Source: Candidatus Zixiibacteriota bacterium
Lineage (GTDB): Bacteria; Zixibacteria; MSB-5A5; DG-27
DNA: 64,000 nt
Assembly: GCA_030605835.1 (NCBI GenBank)
Contig: JAUWHO010000027.1
Coordinates: forward strand, 149,664-213,663
Direction: 5' to 3'
Made by a program: the position numbers and the translations under genes. Below are positions 51,863 through 60,857 of this stretch, one piece after another; the stretch's first letter is position 1; the number at the start of each line of letters is the position of its first letter. The notes beneath the pieces were generated by a model. That model was not told the origin of the DNA, searched no databases, and saw only the letters and a list, made by a program, of their open reading frames with translations.

Positions 51863-53804
51863 CTTTGTCTTCCTGAACCTCCTTAAGGTTTTCGATTAAC
51901 TCCTCTAGACTCTTAGAGCCGAGGTCTCCCTTTCCGTGAACTCTCACGGCGACATTCTGGTTTTCGACCTCTTTTTTCCCAATTATTAACATATAGGGGA
52001 TTTTTTGCTCTTCCGCCTCCCGGATTTTGTAGCCGACCTTCTCGGAGCGAGCGTCGAGTTCGGCGCGGAGACCGGCCTGGAGCAATTGCTCTCTCACCTC
52101 TCGGGCGTAAGGTTCCTGCTGATCGGTTATGGACATGACCACCACCTGCACCGGGGAGAGCCAGAAGGGCAACGCTCCGGAGTAATGTTCTATCAGTATC
52201 CCGAAAAACCTCTCCAGCGATCCCAAGAGCGCCCGGTGAATCATGAAGGGGGTTTTCTGGTGCCCATCGGAATCGGTATATCTGAGATCGAACCTCTCCG
52301 GGAGGTTGAAATCGAACTGGATGGTGGTGCACTGCCACCTCCGTCCCAGGCTGTCCTCGATGTCCAAGTCTATCTTGGGACCGTAGAAGACCCCGGCGCC
52401 CTCGTCTATTTGGTACGGGAGGCTACTTCTCTCTAAGGTCTCTCTCAGCGCCTCCGTAGCCATCTCCCAGGATTTCTCTTCCCCCACCGATTTCTCCGGT
52501 CTGGTGGAGAGCAGACAGAGCAGCTTATCGAATCCAAAATCTCCCAAGAGCTTGATGCTGAAGTCAAAGACCCTCTCGATCTCCTCCTTCACCTGGTCTG
52601 GACGGCAGAAGATGTGGGCGTCATCTTGGGTGAAGCCCCGAACCCTGAAGAGGCCGTGCAGGACTCCAGAGCGCTCGTAGCGATAAACGGTTCCGAGTTC
52701 CGCCCAGCGGAGCGGCAATTCCCGATAGCTTCGCCCTCGGGATTTATATATCAGGATATGGAAGGGGCAGTTCATCGGCCGCAGCTGGTATTTAGCGCCC
52801 TCCACCTCCATGGGGGAATACATGCTCTCACTGTAGAAATCGATATGACCGGAGCTTTTCCACAGATCGAGCTTGGCTATGTGTGGCGAGTAGACTAATT
52901 CATATCCCCCCCTGAAATGCTCCTGCTTCCAATGCTCCTCGATCAGATTTCGCACCAAGGCCCCCTTGGGATGCCACATCACCAAGCCGGCTCCGGCCGC
53001 CTCGTGGATTGAAAAATAATCCAACTTCGCTCCCAGGAGGCGGTGATCTCTCTTCTTCGCCTCCTCCAACCTCTTTAGATACTCGTCCAGCTGCTCCTGC
53101 CTCGGGAAGGAGATTCCGTATATCCTCTGGAGCATCTTGTTTCTTTCCGAACCCCTCCAGTATGCGCCCGCGACTTTGAGGAGCTTGAAGGCGCCGAGCT
53201 TGTCGGTGGAGGGGAGATGCGGACCCCGGCAGAGGTCGACGAAATCGCCATGCGAATAGAGGCTGACAGTCTCCTCTGGGGGAAGCTCGGAGAGGATCTC
53301 CACCTTGTAAATCTCACCACGTTCCCGGAAATAGTCGGTAGCTTCTTGCCTGGAGACCTCCTTCCTTACGAAGGGATGACCGCCGTCGAGGATCTGTCGC
53401 ATCTTCTCTTCGATCTTCTCTAAATCTTCGGGAGTGAAGGGCTGGGGGCGGTCGAAATCGTAGTAGAATCCCTCCGCGGTGGCGGGACCGATGGCCACCT
53501 TGGTCTCCGGATAGAGCTCCACCACTGCGGAGGCCATCACGTGGGCGGTGGAGTGCCAGTAAATCTCCCTACCTTCCTCGCTCTCGAAGGTGAGAATCTT
53601 TATCTCTCCGTCGGCGTCAAGGGGATAGGATAGGTCCACCAGCTCCCCCTCATACTCCGCCGCCAAAGCCGCCTTGGACAGCTCCTGCCCGAGGTCTTCG
53701 GCAACCTCTCTGGGAGTAGTTCCCTTCGGAAAGGCCTTTCTGTTTTTATCCGGCAAGGTAATTTGTACCTGTCCTGAGGCGATAGATTCCATCTCCAACT
53801 TCAA
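51852..53804 (-). CDS. thrS: Threonine--tRNA ligase
   Basis: A 650-aa class II synthetase. It has a TGS domain ('ITLPDKNRKAFPKGTTPREVAEDLG'), an editing (SAD) domain with 'HSTAHVMASAVVELYP' and 'PHLPSTDKLGAFKLLKVAGAYWRG', then the catalytic core with the zinc ligand Cys in 'QLRPMNCPFHILIYK', motif 2 'RYERSGVLHGLFRVRGFTQDDAHIFC' and motif 3 'MIHRALLGSLERFFGILIEHYSGALPFWLSPVQV'. A C-terminal anticodon-binding domain closes it. The start may be TTG 53804 or ATG 53792. It is the first protein gene of the operon and overlaps the infC ORF. Confidence 0.97.
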   Translation of the reverse strand: MKLEMESIASGQVQITLPDKNRKAFPKGTTPREVAEDLGQELSKAALAAEYEGELVDLSYPLDADGEIKILTFESEEGREIYWHSTAHVMASAVVELYPETKVAIGPATAEGFYYDFDRPQPFTPEDLEKIEEKMRQILDGGHPFVRKEVSRQEATDYFRERGEIYKVEILSELPPEETVSLYSHGDFVDLCRGPHLPSTDKLGAFKLLKVAGAYWRGSERNKMLQRIYGISFPRQEQLDEYLKRLEEAKKRDHRLLGAKLDYFSIHEAAGAGLVMWHPKGALVRNLIEEHWKQEHFRGGYELVYSPHIAKLDLWKSSGHIDFYSESMYSPMEVEGAKYQLRPMNCPFHILIYKSRGRSYRELPLRWAELGTVYRYERSGVLHGLFRVRGFTQDDAHIFCRPDQVKEEIERVFDFSIKLLGDFGFDKLLCLLSTRPEKSVGEEKSWEMATEALRETLERSSLPYQIDEGAGVFYGPKIDLDIEDSLGRRWQCTTIQFDFNLPERFDLRYTDSDGHQKTPFMIHRALLGSLERFFGILIEHYSGALPFWLSPVQVVVMSITDQQEPYAREVREQLLQAGLRAELDARSEKVGYKIREAEEQKIPYMLIIGKKEVENQNVAVRVHGKGDLGSKSLEELIENLKEVQEDKVGY

Positions 53805-54025
53805 GATAGACGAAGGTCAGACGACCCTGCTTGAGTCTCATCCACCGGAATACACCCACCTCCAACAAAAAAGACGGTTCCTCTCCCGGAGATACCACCC
53901 AACGTCGTCGAGATACCTCGAGATTTAAAACTCCGTCATAAACCGTCTAGTTATGTTCTTCCACACTACCAATATTCGGGATTTGTGGTCGGCTCTTAAG
54001 ATCGCCAGGCGAATTCTCAATTCAT

Positions 54026-54099
<74 letters not shown>

Positions 54100-54168
54100 G
54101 AGAAGGCTCAGGGATTGACTAACAGCCGCTCTGGTGCCTCCACACAAAAAACCCCGACCTATCGAGCG

Positions 54169-54197
54169 AATATAAAGACCCTCCCCTACCTTGTCAA
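54169..54197 (-). promoter_or_regulatory. Promoter of tRNA-Val
   Basis: On the minus strand, TTGACA (54197-54192), a 17-nt spacer and TATATT (54174-54169), 70 nt before the tRNA 5' end. This is one of the best consensus promoters in the window and may also feed the thrS operon. Confidence 0.85.
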
Positions 54198-54345
54198 GGA
54201 AAAATGCCAATACCGTTGGGGAGTCAGCAAAGCCGTATCCTCCCCAGGAGGTTGGGCTTTCCCGCCGTCGACCAACTGGAGGCAGACAGAACCGGTCGGT
54301 GAGATCCCAGGTAATAAATCTTGACAGAAGCTGTCGATTTTTTGC

Positions 54346-54374
54346 TTGCTTAAGTGTTGAGGATACGCTATAAT
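54346..54374 (+). promoter_or_regulatory. Promoter of the first beta-helix cargo gene
   Basis: TTGCTT (54346-54351), a 17-nt spacer and a perfect TATAAT (54369-54374), about 180 nt before the ATG at 54555. A separate TTGACA at 54321 is too far from this -10 box to pair with it. Confidence 0.75.
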
Positions 54375-54554
54375 ATAACGAGGTGCTTTGACCTATAGGC
54401 CATGAGGAGTAACAGCAGTGCAGGAATATTCACGTCCAATCTGAACGATCCCGAGGAGGTGATAACGCCACAAAACGTTAGCGGATCCAAATTTCAGGAA
54501 TTACACAGTTTCTTTCAGTAGTTCGACAGAGATCGGACAGGAGATAAAACTACC
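54375..54554 (+). promoter_or_regulatory. 5' leader with distal AGGAGGTGAT element
   Basis: AGGAGGTGAT lies at 54454-54463 in the context 'CCCGAGGAGGTGATAACGCC', 92 nt before the ATG at 54555, which has its own AGGAGA. No start codon is placed to use the distal element. It matches the elements in the leaders at 26539 and 29126. Confidence 0.6.
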
Positions 54555-55985
54555 ATGAGGCTAATAAGACCCAACAGAACGATTCTAATCTTGGCGGGGT
54601 TTACATTTCTTTTAGGTTCTATGTTTGCTTCAGAGGGTTGGGGTTTCCAGAGCTTGCAGGCGGTTTACAATAATGCTGGCCCCGGTGGAGGGTATGACAA
54701 GCTGCTCGAACTGGATCCGGCGGTGGAATATGGCGGAGATTTGAGCATCCCTTCTGGCGTCACAGTCTGCATCCACGGTAACGGCGCCAAGATTATCGGC
54801 CTGAGCTCTCCCGACCGGGGTATTCGGGTTTACGGAAGTGGGCTTGACATCGACCACTGCGTTTTCGTTGGACGTGAGACCGGCGCTAATGGAATCTACT
54901 TCGACAGCAACTCCTACGGTCAGGTGACAAACAACACTATCGTCGATTTCAACAATGCGGGAATAAAGGTTCTATATTACAACGTGTCCCGCGGATTGGT
55001 AATCGAAAACAACATCATCACCGGGTGCTATTACGGTTTCTACGGAGAGGAAGGTTACCTCCCCACCTATTTTGCCTATAACGACATCTGGGGCAACAGC
55101 GGTCTCAATTACGCATACTACTGCCCTGGGTGAGGCGGGGGGGTTAAGCCATTTAACCCCACTCCCGGTACGGGAGAGATTCAAGAGAATCCCCTCTTCC
55201 AGGACCCCGAAGCCGAAGACTACAGGCTAACGGTGGGCTCACCCTGCATCGATGCTGGCGATCCTTCGTTCCCTTACGATCCCGACGGCACCGTGGCGGA
55301 TATGGGAGCGCTCTACTTCTACCATGTGGCGGAGGTTACCATAACTCCCAGGAACCCGCCCGTCACCATCCCGCCCTCAGGAGGGACGTTCAGATACGAA
55401 GCCAGCATCACCAACACCAGCGATGCGGCCATCGACATCTATGTCTGGACGATAGCAAACGTCCCCGAGATGGGATACTTCGGACCGCTCATCAAGCGGA
55501 GGCTGCATTTGTCCCCGCACGAGACTTTCCACCACCCCAGCGTGCCTCAGGAGGTTCCCGGGATGGCTCCGGCCGGTGTTTACCACTACATAGCCTATGT
55601 GGGCTATTTCCCCTCTGACAAGATGGACAGCTCCTCTTTTGTCTTCTTCAAGACCGGTAAATCGACCGGAGGCAGGTGGTCTGTCGGCGACTGGAGCGAG
55701 GTTCCGGAGGCAACCCTGCCGGTAGCGAGCTCGCTTCTGAGCAACTACCCCAACCCCTTCAACAGCGCCACCACCATCAACTACGAGCTTTCCTCTGGCG
55801 GGGGGGTCAAGCTGGAAGTCTTCTCTCTTCTCGGCGAGAGGGTGGCGACCTTGGTTGACACCTGGCAGGAAGCGGGATATAAATCGGTTAGCTGGGAGGC
55901 CTCCAAAGTCTCCTCCGGAGTCTATTTCTACAGGCTGACAGTTGGAGACTACAGCGAAACCAGGAGGATGATCTTCGTAAAGTAA
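54555..55985 (+). CDS. Secreted beta-helix-like T9SS protein with in-frame TGA (paralog 1)
   Basis: Reading through the TGA at 55131-55133 gives one continuous 476-codon frame. It has a signal peptide ('ILILAGFTFLLGSMFASEGWG'), right-handed beta-helix-like repeats ('GVTVCIHGNGAKIIGL', 'IDHCVFVGRETGANGIYFDSNSYGQVTNNTIVDF', 'VIENNIITGCYYGFYG'), 'YNDIWGNSG', then TGA inside 'YYCPG-TGA-GGGVKPF'. The usual continuation follows: 'IQENPLFQDP', 'GSPCIDAGDPSFPYDPDGT', an Ig-like domain, and a T9SS tail ('NYPNPFNSATTINYEL', 'KVSSGVYFYRL'). No other stop or frameshift is present. Taken as two ORFs, the first half lacks the sorting tail and the second lacks a signal peptide, so neither would be a complete T9SS cargo. 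Its neighbour shows the same TGA. Confidence 0.75.
55131..55133 (+). other. In-frame TGA, candidate recoding site (paralog 1)
   Basis: The TGA lies in the context TGC-CCT-GGG-TGA-GGC. A perfect 8-bp hairpin GGGGTTAA-GCCAT-TTAACCCC (55140-55160) begins 6 nt after it. A second hairpin CTCCCG-GTA-CGGGAG (55162-55176) follows, with its loop 34 nt from the TGA. Selenocysteine (as CPGU), readthrough with Trp, Cys or Arg, or a nonsense mutation are the options. Confidence 0.6.
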
Positions 55986-56011
55986 TCTCAAAAGAGCTGA
56001 AGGAATACCGG

Positions 56012-56045
56012 GCGGGGGGTTTTATTCCCCCCGCTTGCATTTTTC
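56012..56045 (+). terminator. Terminator after beta-helix paralog 1
   Basis: GCGGGGGG-loop-CCCCCCGC (8-bp stem, 7-nt T-rich loop) followed by TTGCATTTTT, about 26 bp after the stop codon. Confidence 0.8.
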
Positions 56046-56237
56046 AGGTCGAACTTGATTGATTTGACCGGGCCCGCCAGCGTCGCCTGGTTAAGAGGGT
56101 CTGAACCGATGCTTTTTATCTTCTCAGGATATTGATTGGAACTCAAATACGCTATCTGTGGTTGTATTGACCGAAACTGGGGACCAAAATCAAAAGAGGT
56201 CCAGAGAAACAGTCGCCTTCAGATAGGGAAAGGCAGG

Positions 56238-57647
56238 ATGGTCTTGAAGAGCAACCTTAAGTTTTCAGTTCTGTTGACTTTGATTGGGGTTGGGCTCCTC
56301 CTCGTCCAAGTGAACTCTGCCGAGGTCAGTCTGCAGGAGGTTTACAACAATGCCGGCCCCGGAGGCGGTTACGATAAACTGTTGGAGCTTGATCCCCAGG
56401 AGATATATATCGGGGATCTGTTGATTACCGGCCCTTATCATGAAGTCTGCATCCACGGGAACGGGGCGCTGGTGGTGCCCGATGGGAATTTCTATGCCAT
56501 CCTGGTTTACGAATCCCTGCTGGATGTCGACCATCTGGTCATCGAGGCCAGCATCATCGGTCTCTTTTACAGCAATCACTCCTGCGGCACGGTGAAGAAC
56601 AACACCATAGCGGGAGCTGCGGACTGTGGTATCCGCTCCACTGACATCTACATGCCTGGAGGTCTGGAGATCTTCAACAACATAATTGTGAATAACGGTT
56701 ACGGCATCTATGCCAATGAGGATTACCTTCCTCAATACATCGCCTACAACGACCTCTGGAATAACCCCGGAGGGGATTACATGATGTACTGTGGGTGAGG
56801 CGGCGATGAGCCGTTTGCTCCCACTCCCGGTACGGGAGAAATTCACGAAGACCCACTCTTCAGAGACCCCTGGTCGCAGGATTTTGGTTTGAGCCTTGGT
56901 TCCCCCTGCATCGATGCTGGAAACCCCGGCACTCCTTTCGATCCCGACGGCACCATCGCCGACATGGGCGCACTCTTCTTCAATCATCCCGTGGAAATCA
57001 CCATGGCTCCCAACAGTCCACCCATCATAATCCCGCCCGAGGGTGGGAGGTTCAGCTTCGAAGCCACCATCATCAACAGCAGTGACATGGCAGTGGAGGT
57101 CGAGGTCTGGACGATGGCAGATGTTCCCGGTGTGGGTCATTACGGACCGCTTATCAAGCGCAGCATTCATCTCGCCCCGCATCAGACCATCTACCGCCCC
57201 AATCTGTCCCAGAGTGTTCCCGGTTTTGCCCCGGGGGGCGATTACTACTATATAGGTTATGTCGGGAACTACCCCGATAAGATGGACAGCTCCTTCTTCG
57301 CCTTCTCCAAGGCCGGGGAGTCGACCGCCGGGAGGTGGTCGGTAGATAGTTGGTTCGAGGAGACTGCTGGGCTTAGTTTGCCGGTCAGAGCTTCGCTTCT
57401 GGGCAACTATCCCAATCCTTTCAACAGTTCCACCACCATCAACTACGAGCTTTCCTCCAGCGCGGAGGTCAAGCTGGAGGTCTTCACTCTTCTCGGCGAG
57501 AAGGTGGCGACCTTGGTCGACCGCTGGCAGGAGGCGGGATATAAGTCGGTCAGCTGGGAGGCCTCCGGGGTCTCCTCCGGAGCGTATTTCCACAGGTTGA
57601 CAGTTGGAGACTACAGCGAAACCAGGAGGATGATCTTGGTCAAGTAG
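56238..57647 (+). CDS. Secreted beta-helix-like T9SS protein with in-frame TGA (paralog 2)
   Basis: A tandem paralog of 54555-55985 with the same architecture. The start at 56238 (not 56136) precedes the signal peptide 'FSVLLTLIGVGLLLVQVNS' and has a nearby AAGGCAGG. The opening 'LQEVYNNAGPGGGYDKLLELDP' is nearly identical to paralog 1. 'YNDLWNNPGGDYMMYCG-TGA-GGDEPF' places the TGA (56796-56798) at the same alignment position. After it come 'IHEDPLFRDP', 'GSPCIDAGNPGTPFDPDGT', the Ig-like domain and the T9SS tail ('NYPNPFNSSTTINYEL'), all in frame for another 283 codons. The two genes have diverged considerably but neither has any further lesion. No AGGAGGTGAT leader element was found for this copy. 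Confidence 0.75.
56796..56798 (+). other. In-frame TGA, candidate recoding site (paralog 2)
   Basis: The TGA lies in the context TGT-GGG-TGA-GGC. A local stem GGCGGC-GATGA-GCCGTT (four Watson-Crick pairs plus two G-U) begins directly after it. The hairpin CTCCCG-GTA-CGGGAG (56824-56838), identical to that of paralog 1, has its loop 31 nt downstream. Confidence 0.6.
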
Positions 57648-57689
57648 GGTCAAAAGCAGGCCAAATCTTTGCGGCGGCGCAAGATGCTG

Positions 57690-57719
57690 GGGCAGGAGTT
57701 CAACTCCTGCCCTTTTTTT
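57690..57719 (+). terminator. Terminator built from a palindromic repeat unit
   Basis: GGGCAGGAGT-TCA-ACTCCTGCCC, a perfect 10-bp stem, is followed by seven T. The same palindrome, with a one-base loop difference, occurs in repeat block A at 3757-3781, so this repeat family can double as a terminator. Confidence 0.9.
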
Positions 57720-57799
57720 GCGTAAAACCAGAAGTCGATAAGACACCTAAATAATATGACGAAAAACTGAAAAAAGTCCGAAAAATCAACATTTTTCCC

Positions 57800-57854
57800 T
57801 TGACAAATCTTAAAAAGCGATTATTTTAGTAGTAGTAAAAAAATAAATACTACT
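57800..57854 (+). promoter_or_regulatory. Promoter and inverted-repeat operator of the TrmB-family gene
   Basis: TTGACA (57800-57805), a 16-nt spacer and TATTTT (57822-57827). Directly over and after the expected transcription start lies an inverted repeat AGTAGTA-(10 nt)-TACTACT (57831-57837 and 57848-57854), with an extra overlapping half-site at 57828. Its position 20 nt before the regulator gene suggests autorepression. Confidence 0.6.
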
Positions 57855-57875
57855 GCAACAGAATGGTATTCTACT

Positions 57876-58760
57876 ATGCACAGGACTCTGATCTTAAAAA
57901 GGTTCAAAGAAATCGGACTAAAACCGTCTGAGGCAAAGACCTACCTCTCTCTTTTGGAAAAAGATACTCTTACCGTATCTGAAGTCTCGAGGATCGCGGG
58001 AATACCCCGTTCAAATGCTTATCAGGCCTTGGAGGAATTAATGTCTAAGGGCCTGTGCATATCCAAACCGGGTGATACAAAAAAATATAGCGCTTCTGAC
58101 CCCGCGTTACTGGTGGAGAAGTTTCATATGCAAGCGGATGAAGCAGCTGAAAGGGAGTTGCAGAATTTGACTGAGAAGGAAAAACTGATATTGGACAGAA
58201 GCAATGTTGCGAAGGAGAGTATTACGAATCTCATGAAGGAACTAAGGCCGCAATACGAAAACAGCCGGGAGAAGACCAATCCCTTAGACTACATTGAAAT
58301 CATAAAAGACCCTTATCAGATACATAAGAGATTCATGCAGCTGGGGAGGGAAGCCAAGAATGAGATATTATGTTTCGCAAAACCTCCCTATGTGGGCCCT
58401 AAGGAATGGCTCAAAGAACAATCCGAGCAAGAGCTTGAGCCGCACCAAGAGGGCCTAAGAAGTAGATGCATTTATGAGATCCCAAAGGACGAAGAAGAAA
58501 TTGAATGGTTGTTTAAGACCATAGACACAGCTGCCCGGCATGGGGAAAGGGCGCGGGTGATTAAAGAGTTGCCGATGAAAATGGCTATCTTCGATTCAAG
58601 AACTGTCATATTAGCATTGGCAGACCCGATTTCCAAGCGGACCTCCCTCACGACACAAATTGTTGAACATGCCGATCTGGCGGAAGGCTTAAAGATACTA
58701 TTCGAGACATTATGGGAACAGGCTAAAGACTACCATATTCTGAAAGATTCCGGGAGGTGA
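57876..58760 (+). CDS. TrmB-family transcriptional regulator
   Basis: A 294-aa regulator. The N-terminal winged helix ('LKRFKEIGLKPSEAKTYLSLLEKDTLTVSEVSRIAGIPRSNAYQALEELMSKGLCISKPGDTKKYSASDPALLVE') is typical of TrmB, a family best known from archaea as sugar-responsive regulators. A coiled coil at about residues 85-130 follows, then a phospholipase-D-like C-terminal sensor domain ('DYIEIIKDPYQIHKRFMQLGREAKNEILCFAKPPYV', 'ELPMKMAIFDSRTVILALADP'). Its base composition is more AT-rich than the flanking cargo genes, hinting at transfer. Its stop codon overlaps a GGGAGGTGAT element 97 nt before the next cargo gene, which it may control. Confidence 0.88.
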   Translation: MHRTLILKRFKEIGLKPSEAKTYLSLLEKDTLTVSEVSRIAGIPRSNAYQALEELMSKGLCISKPGDTKKYSASDPALLVEKFHMQADEAAERELQNLTEKEKLILDRSNVAKESITNLMKELRPQYENSREKTNPLDYIEIIKDPYQIHKRFMQLGREAKNEILCFAKPPYVGPKEWLKEQSEQELEPHQEGLRSRCIYEIPKDEEEIEWLFKTIDTAARHGERARVIKELPMKMAIFDSRTVILALADPISKRTSLTTQIVEHADLAEGLKILFETLWEQAKDYHILKDSGR

Positions 58761-58857
58761 TGCTATGCCAACAGATATACAGGGAGGTTCGTCGCTCATC
58801 GCAGAAACATGAGACAGTTAACTCGAAGTCCGCCACTGGCGGGAAAAGGAAATTGAA
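58752..58857 (+). promoter_or_regulatory. Leader of the seven-repeat cargo gene with GGGAGGTGAT element
   Basis: GGGAGGTGAT (58752-58761) overlaps the stop of the TrmB-family gene and lies 97 nt before the ATG at 58858. Here an ATG follows at good distance, opening a 15-codon frame ('MPTDIQGGSSLIAET'), so a leader peptide is possible in this copy. The main start has a separate AAGGAAA site. Confidence 0.5.
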
Positions 58858-60705
58858 ATGAAGAACTCACTCTTTTTGACAGTTTTTTTGCTTTCGTTAT
58901 TTGTGTCAACAGCGTTCGCTCTGGAACCGGGCGATACTTTGTGGACACGCACCTACGGTGGTGCTGAGTCTGAATATGCTTACTCCGTTGAACAGACCAC
59001 CGACGGCGGGTATATCTTTTGTGGCAAGACTCATTACTACGGACAAAGTGATGACTCTGTCTACCTGGTCAAGACCGACGCTAACGGCGATCCTCTCTGG
59101 ACACGAACCTATGGCGGCTACTGGTATGAATGTGGTAATTCGGTCCAGCAGACGACCGACGGCGGATATATTATCACCGGCTGGACGTTGTCCTTCGGGC
59201 CGGGTTGGTCTGACGTTTACCTAGTGAAGACCGACGCTAGCGGCGATGTCCTCTGGACTCGCGCCCATGGTGGAGAGGACGGTGACGAGGAAGGCTGGTC
59301 AGTCCGGCAGACGACCGACGGCGGATATATCTTCGTCGGTAATGCCGATTCCTTCGGAGCGGGTGGTCAGGATGTCTACATATTCAAGACCGATGCCAAC
59401 GGCGATTCCGTGTGGGCGCGAACCTACGGTGGGAGCAGTAATGATTTTGCCCGCTGTGTCCAGCAGACCACTGATGGAGGATATATCGTCGTTGGCACTA
59501 CCCTTTCCTTCGGAGCAGGGAGTTTTGATATCTACCTGTTGAAGATCGATGCCAACGGTGATACTCTGTGGACACGCACCTACGGGGGTGAAGGCTTTGA
59601 TCATGGTAAATCGGTACTGCAGATTGCTGATGGCGGGTATATCATTGCTGGCAGCACCTCTTCGTTCGGCGCAGGTCTTAGTGATGTTTACCTCTTGAAG
59701 GTTGATGCTAACGGCAATACCCTGTGGACGCGAACCTATGGCGGGAGTGACCGTGACTATGGCAGTTCCGTTCATCAGACGGTTGACGGTGGGTATATCA
59801 TCACCGGCAACACGCTGTCCTTCGGCGCAGGCAATTACGATGTCTACGTGTTGAAGACCGATTCTAACGGCGATACCGTGTGGACGCGAACCTATGGCGG
59901 GAGTGAACGTGATTATGGCCAGTCCATCCAGCAGACCGCTGACGGTGGCTACATCGCCGCTGGCTATACCGAATCCTTCGGAGCAGGTCGTACGGATGCT
60001 TGGCTATTAAAACTTGCGGGCGAAGTGCAGCCGGATGTCTCAATTGAGATAGTCCCTGATGACCCTCCAGTGACGGTGCCTCAGGGTGGTACCTTTGGCT
60101 TTACCGGAACGCTGACAAACAACACTGACGAGCCTCAGGTTACTGACGCCTGGACTATGGCCGTCGGGCCACAAAAGGAAACTTACGGGCCTTTCAAGAT
60201 GCTGAATGACGTAGAGCTTGAACCTTTTGAGACTCGCACTGCCGACTTCAATCAGCACGTCCCCAACCTGGCACCCTTAGGATTCTACACCTACATCGCT
60301 TACTGCGGGGATTACCCCTCCACGGTGATGGATTCCTCTTACTTCCAGATAGAGGTCGTCGCGGGTGAATTCACTGAGGCAGGCCAGGGAGGTTGGGTTC
60401 TGACGGGCTCGTTCCTCGAAGGAGATTTGCTTGACCTTCCTTCTGAGTTTGCGCTTCTGAGCAATTATCCCAACCCGTTTAACGCCAGAACAGTAATCGA
60501 GTATCAGTTGCCGGTGAGTTCCAGTGTGAAGCTGGAGGTTTACAACATTCTCGGCAGCAAGGTTGCCACTTTGGTGAACGGAGAAGAGGTAGCCGGTTAC
60601 AAGTCTGTGACCTGGGATGCCTCCGAGGTCTCCTCCGGCGTCTACTTCTACAAGCTCACTGCGGCTGGTTTCTTGGATACCAATAGGATGATTCTCCTTA
60701 AATAG
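58858..60705 (+). CDS. Secreted seven-repeat beta-propeller protein with T9SS sorting domain
   Basis: A 615-aa surface protein. It has a signal peptide ('SLFLTVFLLSLFVSTAFA'), then seven tandem repeats of about 53 residues with the consensus 'GDTLWTRTYGG…D…SVQQTTDGGYI..GxTxSFGAG..DVYLLKTDANG' at about residues 22-380, which should close a seven-bladed propeller. An Ig-like domain follows ('PDVSIEIVPDDPPVTVPQGG…YTYIAYCGDYPSTVMDSSYF'), of the kind found in the two beta-helix paralogs, and then a T9SS type A tail ('NYPNPFNARTVIEYQL', 'SEVSSGVYFYKL'). The repeats are similar enough at the DNA level to be recombination-prone. No catalytic motif; a binding role is plausible. It follows the TrmB regulator. 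Confidence 0.88.
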   Translation: MKNSLFLTVFLLSLFVSTAFALEPGDTLWTRTYGGAESEYAYSVEQTTDGGYIFCGKTHYYGQSDDSVYLVKTDANGDPLWTRTYGGYWYECGNSVQQTTDGGYIITGWTLSFGPGWSDVYLVKTDASGDVLWTRAHGGEDGDEEGWSVRQTTDGGYIFVGNADSFGAGGQDVYIFKTDANGDSVWARTYGGSSNDFARCVQQTTDGGYIVVGTTLSFGAGSFDIYLLKIDANGDTLWTRTYGGEGFDHGKSVLQIADGGYIIAGSTSSFGAGLSDVYLLKVDANGNTLWTRTYGGSDRDYGSSVHQTVDGGYIITGNTLSFGAGNYDVYVLKTDSNGDTVWTRTYGGSERDYGQSIQQTADGGYIAAGYTESFGAGRTDAWLLKLAGEVQPDVSIEIVPDDPPVTVPQGGTFGFTGTLTNNTDEPQVTDAWTMAVGPQKETYGPFKMLNDVELEPFETRTADFNQHVPNLAPLGFYTYIAYCGDYPSTVMDSSYFQIEVVAGEFTEAGQGGWVLTGSFLEGDLLDLPSEFALLSNYPNPFNARTVIEYQLPVSSSVKLEVYNILGSKVATLVNGEEVAGYKSVTWDASEVSSGVYFYKLTAAGFLDTNRMILLK

Positions 60706-60753
60706 GGGATAGACACCAACGAGTTAGTTTTCGGTCTGACTGAAGACAACTTA

Positions 60754-60787
60754 GGGAGAAACCGATCGAGGTTTCTCCCTTTTATTT
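60754..60787 (+). terminator. Terminator of the seven-repeat cargo gene
   Basis: GGGAGAAACC-GATCGA-GGTTTCTCCC, a perfect 10-bp stem with a 6-nt loop, then TTTTATTTT, about 48 bp after the stop. Confidence 0.9.
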
Positions 60788-60796
60788 TCTACTACG

Positions 60797-60825
60797 AAAA
60801 AAGCCGCCGGATTGCTGCCGGCGGC
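60797..60825 (-). terminator. Terminator of the DUF4340/GldFG-like operon
   Basis: On the minus strand, GCCGCCGG-CAGCAAT-CCGGCGGC is followed by six T. It lies about 33 bp after the DUF4340 stop, back to back with the plus-strand terminator of the facing gene. Confidence 0.9.
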
Positions 60826-60857
60826 GATATTAACAATTGCTTTCTCTTCGATTCCCT

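Noticed and set aside
55233-55985. Separate C-terminal gene starting at GTG 55233 (and likewise 56889)
   Set aside because: The frame is continuous with the upstream ORF across the TGA, there is no ribosome site, and the product would have a T9SS tail without a signal peptide. It is treated as the second half of one gene.
56265-57746. Minus-strand ORF of 493 aa opposite beta-helix paralog 2
   Set aside because: It is antisense to a clearly conserved secreted protein, and similar shadows occur opposite paralog 1. There is no ribosome site.
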